Notes under the pieces: generated by a model
The model's database searches: none
Seen by the model: only the letters and a program-made list of their open reading frames with translations
Told to the model about the DNA's origin: nothing
In this document: positions 33,134 to 41,373 of the stretch, in pieces
How positions within the stretch are numbered: position 1 is the stretch's first letter
Layout: the number at the start of each line of letters is the position of its first letter
From: an uncultured Oscillospiraceae bacterium
GTDB lineage: Bacteria; Bacillota; Clostridia; Oscillospirales; Ruminococcaceae
Direction of reading: 5' to 3'
Length of the DNA stretch: 63,848 nucleotides
Assembly: GCA_947522735.1 (NCBI GenBank)
Contig: CANNTZ010000007.1
Span: forward strand, 1 to 63,848
Position numbers and translations under genes: made by a program

Positions 33134-34134
33134 GATCTGCAAAGCTAATCAAACCCGGCAGGATCGAAATCGTTGACCTTCCTAAGCCGCAGCCGTCCGC
33201 CGGACAGGCGCTTGTCCGCGTCCGGGCCGTTGGCGTCTGCGGCACTGACATACATATCTGGAAGCACGGCCGCGGCGACGTGACCCTTCCGCTTATCCCC
33301 GGCCAGGAGCTTGCCGGGGTCGTGGAGGCCGTCGGCCACGACGTCACGAACGTGGCTCCCGGCGAGCGCGTGACGCTTGATCCCGTCATCTCCTGCGGCG
33401 TCTGCCGCGTATGCCGCTCCGGACATCACAACGTCTGTCCGGACGTGCGTTGCTACGGCGTACAGTGCGACGGCGGGCTGTGCGAATATATCGCCGTGGA
33501 CGCACAGCGGCTCTATCGCTTTCCGGAATCGCTCCCGTTTGAGCACGCCTGCCTTACCGAGCCGTTTTCAATCGCCGTCAACATCGCCTCGCGCGCCGCG
33601 GTTTTGCCATACGACAGGACGGTCATCCTCGGCGCGGGCACGATCGGCCTCACGGCGCTCAGCGTGTTCGCCTCTCTTGGTGCCTGCGCCGCCGTCTGCG
33701 ACCTCTCCGCAAAAAAGCGCGAGCTTGCCAAAGCGCTTGGCGCTCAATACGTCTTTTCCAGCGGCGAGCAGCTTGAGCGCGAGCTCTGCGGCTTCTGGCC
33801 GGAGGGCGCCGACGTCGTGCTGGATGCCGTGGGCATAGCTCCGCTGCTCGAACAGTCGCTGAGGCTGGCCGCACCTGCGGCGCGTGTCGCCGTCATCGGC
33901 TTTGACGCGTCCGCGGCGTCCGTCGCCCCCGCCTGCATCACCCGCCGTGAGCTTACGATAGTCGGCTCGCGCATGAACAACCACCGCTTTCCGGAGGTTC
34001 TGCGCCGCTTTGCCTCGGGCGAGCTCGATCCGTCGCCCTTCATCTCCGCCGTCTATCCGCTTGAGAGCGCGCAGGAGGCGTTTTTAAGTGCCGCGAACAA
34101 CCCGGATAACATAAAAACCGTTATAACCGTCTGA
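33130..34134 (+). CDS. Zinc-dependent medium-chain dehydrogenase (sorbitol/threonine DH type)
   Basis: A 334-residue MDR enzyme. The catalytic zinc site is GVCGTDIHIWKHG (Cys38 region) with PGQELAGVV (the usual GHE is GQE here), the structural zinc loop has CGVCRVCRSGHHNVC, and the NAD site is ILGAGTIGLTA near residue 170. Likely oxidises a sugar acid or polyol with NAD. The ATGA overlap with the upstream regulator and tight spacing to kduD show one operon, so a uronate or hexonate substrate is likely. Confidence 0.88.
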   Translation: MRSAKLIKPGRIEIVDLPKPQPSAGQALVRVRAVGVCGTDIHIWKHGRGDVTLPLIPGQELAGVVEAVGHDVTNVAPGERVTLDPVISCGVCRVCRSGHHNVCPDVRCYGVQCDGGLCEYIAVDAQRLYRFPESLPFEHACLTEPFSIAVNIASRAAVLPYDRTVILGAGTIGLTALSVFASLGACAAVCDLSAKKRELAKALGAQYVFSSGEQLERELCGFWPEGADVVLDAVGIAPLLEQSLRLAAPAARVAVIGFDASAASVAPACITRRELTIVGSRMNNHRFPEVLRRFASGELDPSPFISAVYPLESAQEAFLSAANNPDNIKTVITV

Positions 34135-34148
34135 AACGGAGGGAAAAA

Positions 34149-34910
34149 ATGATACTTGACGATTTCAAGCTTGACGGCAAGGTCGCGATAGTGACAGGCG
34201 CCTCCACCGGACTTGGCGAGGGCATTGCTGCGGCGCTTGCGCAGGCGGGAGCCGATATAGTTGGCGTCGCCCGCTCCTCGTGCTCCGGTGCGCGCGCCGA
34301 GGCCGAGGCAGCCGGACGCAGCTTCTGTGAGATAAACGCCGACCTCTCCACCACCGAGCCGATAGAACGCATCGTCTCCGGCGCGCTCGAACGCTTCGGA
34401 CACGTTGATATCCTCGTGAACAACGCCGGGATCATCTACCGGCAGGACGCGCTCGACTTTGAAGAAAAGGGCTGGGACAGCGTTATCAGCCTCAATCTGA
34501 AGTCGCTGTTTTTCCTCAGCCAGCGTGTGGCTAAGCAATTTGTCGCACAGGGCAGAGGCGGAAAGATAATCAATCTCGCCTCCATGCTCTCCTATCAGGG
34601 CGGCATCCGCGTCGCGTCCTACACAGCCTCCAAAAGCGGCGTTCTCGGGCTGACGCGCCTGCTCGCCAACGAATGGGCGAAATACGGCATCAACGTCAAC
34701 GCCATCGCGCCGGGCTATATGATCACCAACAACACGGCGGCGCTGCGCAGCGACGAGAAGCGCTATAACGAGATTCTCGACCGTATCCCGGCCGGACGCT
34801 GGGGCACGCCGGAGGATCTCGGAGGCTTGGCGGCCTTTCTTGCCAGCCGCGCCTCCGATTATATCCACGGCTTTTCCATTGCCGCCGACGGCGGCTGGCT
34901 CGCCCGCTAA
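34149..34910 (+). CDS. kduD: 2-dehydro-3-deoxy-D-gluconate 5-dehydrogenase
   Basis: A 253-residue short-chain dehydrogenase that matches KduD closely: VTGASTGLGEGIAAALAQAG, NNAGIIYRQ, catalytic YTASKSG (Tyr/Lys), LANEWAKYGINVNAIAPGYM, NNTAALRSDEKR, ILDRIPAGRWGTPEDLGG and the ending SIAADGGWLAR. KduD reduces 5-keto-4-deoxyuronate-derived diketogluconate to KDG in breakdown of unsaturated uronates from pectin or glycosaminoglycans. GGAGGGAAAAA precedes ATG 34149. It is the best-defined metabolic clue to the island's substrate. Confidence 0.93.
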   Translation: MILDDFKLDGKVAIVTGASTGLGEGIAAALAQAGADIVGVARSSCSGARAEAEAAGRSFCEINADLSTTEPIERIVSGALERFGHVDILVNNAGIIYRQDALDFEEKGWDSVISLNLKSLFFLSQRVAKQFVAQGRGGKIINLASMLSYQGGIRVASYTASKSGVLGLTRLLANEWAKYGINVNAIAPGYMITNNTAALRSDEKRYNEILDRIPAGRWGTPEDLGGLAAFLASRASDYIHGFSIAADGGWLAR

Positions 34911-34928
34911 GACCCCTTTGATGCAAAA

Positions 34929-34965
34929 GCTCCCTGAAGCCGTCGCCGGTTTCAGGGAGCCTTCA
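34929..34965. terminator. Bidirectional terminator between kduD and cca
   Basis: GCTCCCTGAA (34929-34938) pairs with TTCAGGGAGC (34951-34960); an A-rich stretch precedes it and T-rich sequence follows. The cca stop codon lies at its right arm. Confidence 0.7.
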
Positions 34966-36157
34966 GCTTTATCGCGGTATTTATCAGGCTCTCACGCTCG
35001 TTCGGCTCGCCGCGCATGACGCTGTCCAGCAGCAGACGCAGCATCCGGCCCACCTCGCGCCCTCTGAAGCCCAGCGCAATAAGGTCTCCGCCGTTCACCG
35101 CAAGCCCCGCAAGCCGCCAGCAGCGCCCCTCCGCCGTCAGCCCGTCCAGTCGTTCCCGTGCGCGCAGTGCAGCGTCCTCACCGAGCGCCGCGCGCGTTTC
35201 AAGCAGCGTCGCCGCTTCCTGCGCGCCGATGCGGTTCATCAGCGTCAGCAGCGCGTAATCTCCGCCGATATCCGCCGCAAGGCTCGATATAAGCCTGCGA
35301 ACGCGCGCAATATCCGCGTTTTTGAAACGCAGCGCGGACATTATATCCGCCGCCGCAGCCGCGCCAAGGCCCGCAAGCAGCGCAGCCATGCGCGCGGCGA
35401 TATCGTGCGGAACGCCGTCGAGGCCCTCCGGCGGGAGGATAGCTCTCTCCACGCCGCGCACCTGCGGCCATATCCCGTATGCGTCCATCAGCTTCAGCGT
35501 GTCGTGCGCACGGCGCGAGAGCAGTATCCCGCACAGCTCAGCGCTTATCCTCTCCGCCGAGACGCGCGCTATCCCCGGCGCACAGTGCCTTATCGCACAC
35601 AGCGTCTCCGGCTCGATAGCGAAATCGCGCCTGTCCGGCGTTTGCAGCCTGGCGTAAAAGCGAAACGCCCGCAGGATACGCAGCGCGTCCTCCCGAAAGC
35701 GGCGCTCCGGCTCGCCTACACAGCGGAGAACGCCCGCGGCAAGGTCGTCTCCTCCGCCGAACGGATCGACAAGCCCCGTGCGCGGCGAATAAGCCATCGC
35801 GTTCACGGTGAAGTCCCGGCGCGCAAGATCCCTTATGATATCGTCCACAAAGCGCACGCTGTCCGGGTGTCTGCCGTCGGAATAGCCGCCGTCGATGCGG
35901 AACGTCGTTATCTCCACCGGCCCGTCGTCCGTCAGGAGCGTCAGCGTGCCGTGCTTTTCGCCGGTCGGTATGAGCCGCTCGCCGGAAAAGCAGGCCCGTA
36001 GCTGCTTCGGCGTTGCGGAGGAGGCGACGTCCCAGTCGTGTATCTCCCGCCCGAGCAGACTGTCCCGTATGCAGCCTCCGACAGCATAGCCCTCGAAGCC
36101 GCAGCGCTCCAGCCGCGCGATTATATTCGCGATATTCGCGGGCAGCCTGACGCTCAC
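34952..36157 (-). CDS. cca: CCA tRNA nucleotidyltransferase
   Basis: A 401-residue class II CCA-adding enzyme. The nucleotidyltransferase head has YAVGGCIRDSLLGREIHDWD (GGxxR and DxD), RRDFTVNAMAYSP and the templating region after FREDALRILRAFRFYARL. It adds or repairs the 3' CCA of tRNAs. The start was placed at GTG 36157, which overlaps the stop of the upstream uracil-DNA glycosylase gene (GTGA); the upstream extension is not homologous. No C-terminal HD domain of the long form is apparent. Confidence 0.93.
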   Translation of the reverse strand: MSVRLPANIANIIARLERCGFEGYAVGGCIRDSLLGREIHDWDVASSATPKQLRACFSGERLIPTGEKHGTLTLLTDDGPVEITTFRIDGGYSDGRHPDSVRFVDDIIRDLARRDFTVNAMAYSPRTGLVDPFGGGDDLAAGVLRCVGEPERRFREDALRILRAFRFYARLQTPDRRDFAIEPETLCAIRHCAPGIARVSAERISAELCGILLSRRAHDTLKLMDAYGIWPQVRGVERAILPPEGLDGVPHDIAARMAALLAGLGAAAAADIMSALRFKNADIARVRRLISSLAADIGGDYALLTLMNRIGAQEAATLLETRAALGEDAALRARERLDGLTAEGRCWRLAGLAVNGGDLIALGFRGREVGRMLRLLLDSVMRGEPNERESLINTAIKLKAP

Positions 36158-36753
36158 AGCAGGCTGCACCCGGCATAGGTCTCGGGGCACAGCTCGTTTA
36201 TCTTGTCCCGCAGGCCGAAGAAGTCCTCCATTGCCGCAGGCTTGTTGTTTGGATTGCGCAGCAGCGCCGCCGGGTGGAAGGTGCCCATGAACTGTATGCT
36301 GCCCTTCTCAAACCACATGCCGTGCTCGCGCGTCACCTTGAAATCCTGCTTTATCAGCTTCATCGCCGATATCCTGCCAAGGCAGACGATTATCCTCGGA
36401 CGTATCAGCCTTGTCTGCGCGCGCAGCCAGCCGAGGCAGCTTTCCTGCTCCTCCGGCAGCGGGTCGCGATTGCGCGGCGGGCGGCACTTTACGATGTTCG
36501 CGATATAGATGTTCCTGCGGCGGGATAGATCCACCGCGTCAAGCATCCTGTCGAGCAGCTGTCCTCCGCGCCCGACAAACGGCTCGCCCTGCAGATCCTC
36601 GTTCTCCCCGGGCCCCTCTCCGATAAAAAGCACCCTTGCCTCCGGATCTCCCACGCCGAACACGACGTTCGTGCGCGTTTTTGCAAGCTCGCAGCGCTCG
36701 CAGCCAAGGCAGGCGTCGCGCAGCTCGTCAAGCGTTTTTATCTCGTTTTGCAT
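36154..36753 (-). CDS. Uracil-DNA glycosylase, type 4 (4Fe-4S)
   Basis: A 199-residue UDG of the thermostable/UdgA family. Four cysteines for the Fe-S cluster are seen: CLGCERC near residue 16 (two), then VKCRPPRNRDPLPEEQESC (two). Catalytic motif GEGPGENEDLQGEPFVGRGG and the late HPAALLRNP fit the family. It removes uracil from DNA to start base excision repair. GGGAGG precedes ATG 36753. It is co-transcribed with cca by a 4-base overlap. Confidence 0.93.
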   Translation of the reverse strand: MQNEIKTLDELRDACLGCERCELAKTRTNVVFGVGDPEARVLFIGEGPGENEDLQGEPFVGRGGQLLDRMLDAVDLSRRRNIYIANIVKCRPPRNRDPLPEEQESCLGWLRAQTRLIRPRIIVCLGRISAMKLIKQDFKVTREHGMWFEKGSIQFMGTFHPAALLRNPNNKPAAMEDFFGLRDKINELCPETYAGCSLL

Positions 36754-36778
36754 TATGTCTTTTCCTCCCGGATACATC

Positions 36779-36807
36779 TTGAAAATCGGCGGATTTTGCG
36801 GTAAAAT
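36779..36807 (+). promoter_or_regulatory. Promoter of the TtcA-like gene
   Basis: TTGAAA (36779-36784), 17 bases, TAAAAT (36802-36807), about 40 bases before the ATG. Confidence 0.65.
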
Positions 36808-36847
36808 ATTAGCTTGTAGACACTATAACGATTCGGGGTTTTGAGAT

Positions 36848-37564
36848 ATGCAGAAGATGATGGGCTACATGCGCCGCGCGATACAGGATTACGGCATGGT
36901 CGAGGACGGCGACAGGATAGCGGTCGGCGTCAGCGGCGGCAAGGATTCGGTCGGTCTGCTGTGCGGGCTTGCAAGGATGCGCGGGTTTCTCGGCGTCAAA
37001 TTCGACGTCGTCGGCGTCACCGTCGACCCATGGTTCGGCGGGAAGCCGGGAAATTTTGACAGCATAAGCGCTCTGTGCCGCGAGCTTGGCGTCGAATACA
37101 GCGTCAAGCCCTCCAACATTGCCGACGTCGTGTTCAACATACGCAAGGAGCAAAATCCGTGCAGCCTCTGCGCCAAGCTGCGCCGCGGCGCCTTGCACGA
37201 CGAGGCGCTGCGCCTTGGCTGCAACAAGCTCGCTCTCGGCCACAACATGGACGACGCCGTCGAAACCTTCATGATGAATCTGATGCAGGGCGGCCACATC
37301 GGCTGCTTTGCGCCGGTGACGTGGCTCTCCCGCAAGCGGATAACCGTCATCCGTCCGCTGATATACATGCCGGAGCGCGAGGTGCGCAACGCCGTTATCC
37401 GCTCGGGCCTGCCGGTGGTAGAGAGCGGCTGCCCCGTAAACGGCAAGACTGTGCGCGAGGACACCAAGCTGCTCATCGAGCGGCTCGAGGGAGAATATCC
37501 CGGCCTCAGGCAGCGCATCCTCGGCGCAATGATACGCGGCAATGTGGACGGCTGGGGCCGCTGA
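36848..37564 (+). CDS. TtcA/TtuA-family tRNA thiolation protein
   Basis: A 238-residue PP-loop ATPase with SGGKDSVGLL near residue 30, the Cys-x2-Cys pair CSLCAKLRRG near residue 100, and LALGHNMDDAVETFMMNL. It matches TtcA (2-thiocytidine at tRNA position 32), whose three cysteines hold an Fe-S cluster; the third may be in ESGCPVNGK. A clear SD sequence is absent before ATG 36848. Many clostridial proteins of this type are shorter than E. coli TtcA and their exact target base is untested. Confidence 0.87.
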   Translation: MQKMMGYMRRAIQDYGMVEDGDRIAVGVSGGKDSVGLLCGLARMRGFLGVKFDVVGVTVDPWFGGKPGNFDSISALCRELGVEYSVKPSNIADVVFNIRKEQNPCSLCAKLRRGALHDEALRLGCNKLALGHNMDDAVETFMMNLMQGGHIGCFAPVTWLSRKRITVIRPLIYMPEREVRNAVIRSGLPVVESGCPVNGKTVREDTKLLIERLEGEYPGLRQRILGAMIRGNVDGWGR

Positions 37565-37586
37565 GCGCGGCTCGATATTTTCTCGG

Positions 37587-37622
37587 GCGGCGGATCATTT
37601 TGAACGCCGCTCTTTGTTTTTC
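37587..37622 (+). terminator. Terminator after the TtcA-like gene
   Basis: GCGGCG (37587-37592) pairs with CGCCGC (37605-37610), followed by TCTTTGTTTTT. Confidence 0.65.
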
Positions 37623-37657
37623 GCCGCGTTTTGCTGCCGGATGGAATTGTTTTATCG

Positions 37658-39163
37658 TTAAAGTCTGGGAAAGACGTTTTTCAGCGCGAGATAACACTCG
37701 CGGTAGACAGGAAGACGGCTGCGGTAAAATTCATGCGCGGCGGAGTCCGGCTCCGTGACCGCCTTGGGGTGTATGAAGCGCTCGGACGCGGAATAATCCC
37801 TGAATATCCCCGCGCCGACTCCCGCAATCACCGCCGCGCCCATTGACGACGCCTCCTCGGTGCAGGTGGTTTGCAGCACCTGCACCCCCAGCGCATCCGC
37901 AACGCTCCGCCTCCACAGCCCGCTTAGCGCAAGTCCGCCGATAAGCGTCAGCGGCGGCTGTGTGCGCCCGCTGAAGGAATCGTATATCTGCGCAAGATTG
38001 AGCGCCACTCCCTCAACGGTCGCGCGCAGCATGTCTGCTCTGGTGTGCGCCGGAGTCAGCCCGATATACGCGCCCTTTGCAAGGCTGTCCCACCACGGGC
38101 TGCGCTCGCCCATCAGGTACGGCAGGAAGATAAGTCCGTTCGCACCCATGGGAGCGCTCTGTGCCCGCGAGCAGATGAGGTCGTAGATGTTCTCGCCGGT
38201 CGCTTCGGCAAGCTGTCCCTCTGGCGCGCACAGCTCTTTTTTCACCCAGCCGAACGCGCTCCCCGCCGACTGCATCGCTCCGCAGGGGATATACAGCGAC
38301 GGATCCGGATGAATCATGTTGAACACAACCATCTCGCTGTCCATGACCGGCTCGCGCACGGCGGTGCTGATCCACGCCGAGGTTCCAAGGCAGCAATAGG
38401 CCGCGCCGTCGTGCCAGCAGCCGGCGCCGACGGTCGCGCAGCCGCCGTCCCCCGCTCCGGCTACGACACGCGTGCCGGGAAGCAGCCCCGTCTCGCGCGC
38501 CGCTTCTTCCGTAACATATCCGGCCGTATCGGAGGAGCCGACGATTTCCGGCAGCTTGTCCATGTCGATACCGGCGGCGGCGACAATCTCCTCCGACCAG
38601 CAGCGGCGGCGCAGGTCATATGCGTTGGTGTTGGAGGCGTCGTTGTGGTCGGTGAGAAACCGGCCCGTCAGCCGCAGCGATATGTAGTCCTTGCTTTGCA
38701 GCATTTTATAGGTTCCGGCGTAGATCTCCGGCTGATGCCGCTTTATCCACATCAGCTTTTCGAGGGAATAGAACGCCTGCGGACGCGCGCCGGTGATCTC
38801 GTAGAAGCTCTCGCGTCCAAACCGCTTTTCCAGCAGCGCCGCTTCCTCGGACGCGCGCGTATCCATCCAGAGTATCGAGCGCCGCAGCGGGCGGGCGTCC
38901 GCGCCGACGCACAGGCAGCCGTTCATATGCCCGCTGAAGGAGACGGCGGCGATATCCGCAGGATCCCCCTCCTTTATCAGCCTTCGCGTGGAGCTGACGA
39001 CGGCGCGCCACCAGTCGTCTGCCTCCTGCTCCGCGCAGCAGCCCTCGGAATAATATACCTCATACGGCTCCACGACGCTCGCAACGATGGTTCCGTCCTC
39101 GCGATAGAGCGTAGCCTTGTTGCCCGAGGTGCCAAGATCGTGCGCCAACAGCAATTTCCCCAT
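37658..39163 (-). CDS. FGGY-family carbohydrate kinase (xylulokinase-like)
   Basis: A 501-residue sugar kinase. The N-terminal FGGY phosphate region is LLLAHDLGTSGNKATLY, with a substrate-binding GHMNGCLCV stretch and catalytic aspartate in GAGDGGCATVGAG; the C-terminal half has FLPYLMGERSPWWD and IGGLALSGLWRRSVADALG. Resembles xylulokinase but the family (xylulose, gluconate, glycerol, erythritol) cannot be separated by eye. An upstream extension to 39211 lacks homology; the ATG at 39163 follows GGGAGAGG closely. The gene stands alone. Confidence 0.88.
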   Translation of the reverse strand: MGKLLLAHDLGTSGNKATLYREDGTIVASVVEPYEVYYSEGCCAEQEADDWWRAVVSSTRRLIKEGDPADIAAVSFSGHMNGCLCVGADARPLRRSILWMDTRASEEAALLEKRFGRESFYEITGARPQAFYSLEKLMWIKRHQPEIYAGTYKMLQSKDYISLRLTGRFLTDHNDASNTNAYDLRRRCWSEEIVAAAGIDMDKLPEIVGSSDTAGYVTEEAARETGLLPGTRVVAGAGDGGCATVGAGCWHDGAAYCCLGTSAWISTAVREPVMDSEMVVFNMIHPDPSLYIPCGAMQSAGSAFGWVKKELCAPEGQLAEATGENIYDLICSRAQSAPMGANGLIFLPYLMGERSPWWDSLAKGAYIGLTPAHTRADMLRATVEGVALNLAQIYDSFSGRTQPPLTLIGGLALSGLWRRSVADALGVQVLQTTCTEEASSMGAAVIAGVGAGIFRDYSASERFIHPKAVTEPDSAAHEFYRSRLPVYRECYLALKNVFPRL

Positions 39164-39250
39164 AGCCTCTCCCTTATATGCGTGACGGCGCGGCCCGGGC
39201 GTATGCAGCAAAAACGCCCTTTCCGCGCCGCTATTTATCGTTTTCCCGTC

Positions 39251-39868
39251 TCACCCTGCAGACTCGATCGCGGCGATGACCGCGTCCACGTCAACATTGT
39301 TGTCCTTCTCGTATTTTACCTTATGTATCTGCTTTTTGAACTGCGAAAGGGTAGTGATCTCCGGGCAGCCGGAGACGAACATCTGCGTTGCGCCGCCCTT
39401 GAGCCGCCGCGTGGTGACGACGTACTGCTCAATCTGCATGTTGTATATCCCGCTCCTACCGAGGATCTCGCGCAGCAGACTCATCGCGTTCTCACCGTCG
39501 CGCACCATGTTCGGGACGGTCTCGCGTGTCTTTTCGCCGACTCGCGTCCATTTCATGCCTCGTCGCTCGCCGTAATATTCACATTTGTCGTTGACGGTGT
39601 ACACCAGCAGCAGGCCATAAAAGCTGACGAGCAGGTTCTCGATGTATGCGGTTCTGCCGCCGTGCCTGAGCGTGACGCCGCTGAGCACCCTGAAGCCTCT
39701 CAGCGCGGAAAAGCTTTTAAGCGTCGAATAGAGCTTTTTTTGCCCGTACACTCCGTTTTTGAGCCTTGAGCGCTTAACAGCCAGCGCCGCCAGTACCGCC
39801 GCGCCTGCCGCCGCAACCAGCGCGCAGGACGCTATCAATGCGATGAGTTCGACATTTCCCATTTTCAA
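39251..39868 (-). CDS. Membrane-anchored NERD-like hypothetical protein
   Basis: About 205 residues: an N-terminal membrane helix (ELIALIASCALVAAAGAAVL) followed by a basic segment and a cytoplasmic domain with strands YSTLKSFSALRGFRVLSGV, TAYIENLLVSFYGLLLVYTV and the end SGCPEITTLSQFKKQI. The strand pattern recalls nuclease-related NERD domains, but the acidic/lysine active-site residues are not clear. GAGAGGA sits 7 bases before TTG 39868 and 13 before ATG 39862; the more distal ATG at 39889 has no ribosome site. Function unknown. Confidence 0.6.
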   Translation of the reverse strand: MKMGNVELIALIASCALVAAAGAAVLAALAVKRSRLKNGVYGQKKLYSTLKSFSALRGFRVLSGVTLRHGGRTAYIENLLVSFYGLLLVYTVNDKCEYYGERRGMKWTRVGEKTRETVPNMVRDGENAMSLLREILGRSGIYNMQIEQYVVTTRRLKGGATQMFVSGCPEITTLSQFKKQIHKVKYEKDNNVDVDAVIAAIESAG

Positions 39869-39993
39869 CGACCATTCCTCTCGATTCATATACGGTATTA
39901 TTATAGCAAAAAATAACTCAATTGAAAATACCTATCAGCCAAATTTAAAAATTATTGCACATGGCTTTGACGGTATTTATTTTTTCTCCGGCG

Positions 39994-40004
39994 TATGCTA
40001 TAAT
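39994..40004 (+). promoter_or_regulatory. Extended -10 element before a small lipoprotein gene
   Basis: TATGCTATAAT: a TG dinucleotide one base before TATAAT (39999-40004). No good -35 lies at the right distance, as usual for extended -10 promoters. Confidence 0.5.
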
Positions 40005-40050
40005 TATCGCAGCACAACAGCACACGCTTTGAATGTGAGGTATGACAGCC

Positions 40051-40581
40051 ATGAAGCTTTTGGGAAGGATAGCCGCACTGGTGCTCGTTTTCACGGCCGC
40101 CGCGGCGTTTTTCTGCTCCTGCTCGTATGTGGACGGCCTGACTGACGCCTATACCCAGATGTTCGAGACGCTCGACAAGCAACGCAGCGGGCCGGAAACA
40201 TCGGTGTACGAGGTGGACGGCGGCGGCGAGGACGAATTTGACGCGCTGCTCGCGCTGTTCCGCGAAAACGGCTATTCTCCCGAATGGGAGGACGCCGAAC
40301 CGATCTTCCTCTCCGGCGCGCGGCGCACCATATCGCTCGGCGGCGGCAAAACGGTCAACGCCTTTATCTATCCCACCGGCGAGGACGCCCGCACCGAGTC
40401 GTCTCACTTTTCCGCGGACGGCGCAAAATACGATTCCGCGTCCGTCGGTATCGATATCAACTGGGCCGCCGAGCCGCACCTGTATCTATACGGACGCATG
40501 ATCGTGCTCTACGTCGGCGAGGACGCCGGACTTATCGCGCAGCTTGGCGACATGCTTGGAGAGCAGTTTGCCGGGGCGTGA
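40051..40581 (+). CDS. Small lipoprotein of unknown function
   Basis: A 176-residue protein with a lipoprotein signal (KLLGRIAALVLVFTAAAAFF then Cys-Ser-Cys), followed by an acidic soluble domain (YEVDGGGEDEFDALLALFRENG, GRMIVLYVGEDAGLIAQLGD). No family recognised; a possible membrane-anchored sensor or chaperone-like protein. GAGG spacing favours ATG 40051 over ATG 40042. It lies 22 bases before a pseudogene. Confidence 0.7.
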   Translation: MKLLGRIAALVLVFTAAAAFFCSCSYVDGLTDAYTQMFETLDKQRSGPETSVYEVDGGGEDEFDALLALFRENGYSPEWEDAEPIFLSGARRTISLGGGKTVNAFIYPTGEDARTESSHFSADGAKYDSASVGIDINWAAEPHLYLYGRMIVLYVGEDAGLIAQLGDMLGEQFAGA

Positions 40582-40603
40582 ACACTTTTGAGAGGGTTGA
40601 AAA

Positions 40604-41280
40604 TGAAGATTGGCCGGTGCGCCGGGCTTGAAAATATCCACGCCGCACAGCAGGCGGGCTTTGACTATATCGAGCTATATCGAGGGCGTCGCCGCAGCGG
40701 TTGCCGGAATGAACGACCGGGAATTTGCCTGCGCATTGGAGCAGTTTCGTTTGGCGAACATCGTGCCGGAGGCGTTCTGCGTGATGTTCGGCGGAGATAT
40801 CTCTCACCGGGCCTAACGCCCGTCCTTCCGCGCCGGACAAATATGCTTCCCCTCTGTACTGGCGGCTTGCGGAGCTTGGCGGACGCATCGCGGTGTTCGG
40901 CAGCGGACGCGCGCCGCACACCGGACGGCTCATGGCGGAGCGCGGTAGCCGAAAACCGACTTATCATAGCGCTTGAGCCGCTGAACCGGGCCGAGACCAA
41001 CCTCATCAACAATTCCGCCTCCGGCGCGGCGCTTGTCGAAGCCGTGGCGCATCCGAGCTTCCGGCTGCTGCCGGACTACTACCACATGGCCCTTGAAAAC
41101 GACGCCTCCGGAAATGCCGCGAAATATTCGCGCCCCCTTGCGCACGCGCGCATTGCCGCTCCCCGACGGCGGCGGCTATGAGGATTTTTCCGCAATCTGC
41201 GTCTTGGCGGCTACGATGGCCGCGTCAGCCTTGAAGGCTCGCTGTCGGAGCCGTCCACCCTCTCCGCAACCTGCGCCTAA
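40604..41280 (+). pseudogene. Sugar phosphate isomerase/epimerase, multiply frameshifted
   Basis: TIM-barrel (xylose isomerase-like) sequence is recognisable in pieces spread over three frames: MKIGRCAGLENIHAAQQAGF at 40604, GVAAAVAGMNDREFACAL from about 40686, GRIAVFGSGRAPHTG near 40884, IIALEPLNRAETNLINN near 40964, LPDYYHMALEN near 41068 and LGGYDGRVSLEGSL near 41210, ending at TAA 41278. The first break is a 10-base tandem duplication (TATATCGAGC at 40667-40676, TATATCGAGG at 40677-40686). At least four further shifts follow, near 40800, 40945, 41160 and 41185. The gene cannot make a functional protein as read; several lesions make sequencing error unlikely. Confidence 0.85.
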
Positions 41281-41309
41281 CTGCGCCGCCTTGCAAAATG
41301 AACCCGCCC

Positions 41310-41357
41310 ACAAAAACACCGCCCGCGACCGTTTCTCTCCGGAACGGCCGCGGGCGG
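41310..41357 (-). terminator. Terminator of the response regulator gene
   Basis: On the minus strand a 17-bp imperfect stem, CCGCCCGCGGCCGTTCC with its partner AAACGGTCGCGGGCGG, is followed by TGTTTTTG. Confidence 0.75.
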
Positions 41358-41373
41358 CTTCATTCTGTCCTCG

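Noticed and set aside
40588..41181. 197-codon frame as an intact gene
   Set aside because: Only its first and last parts resemble the isomerase; the middle is out of frame, so it is part of the pseudogene.
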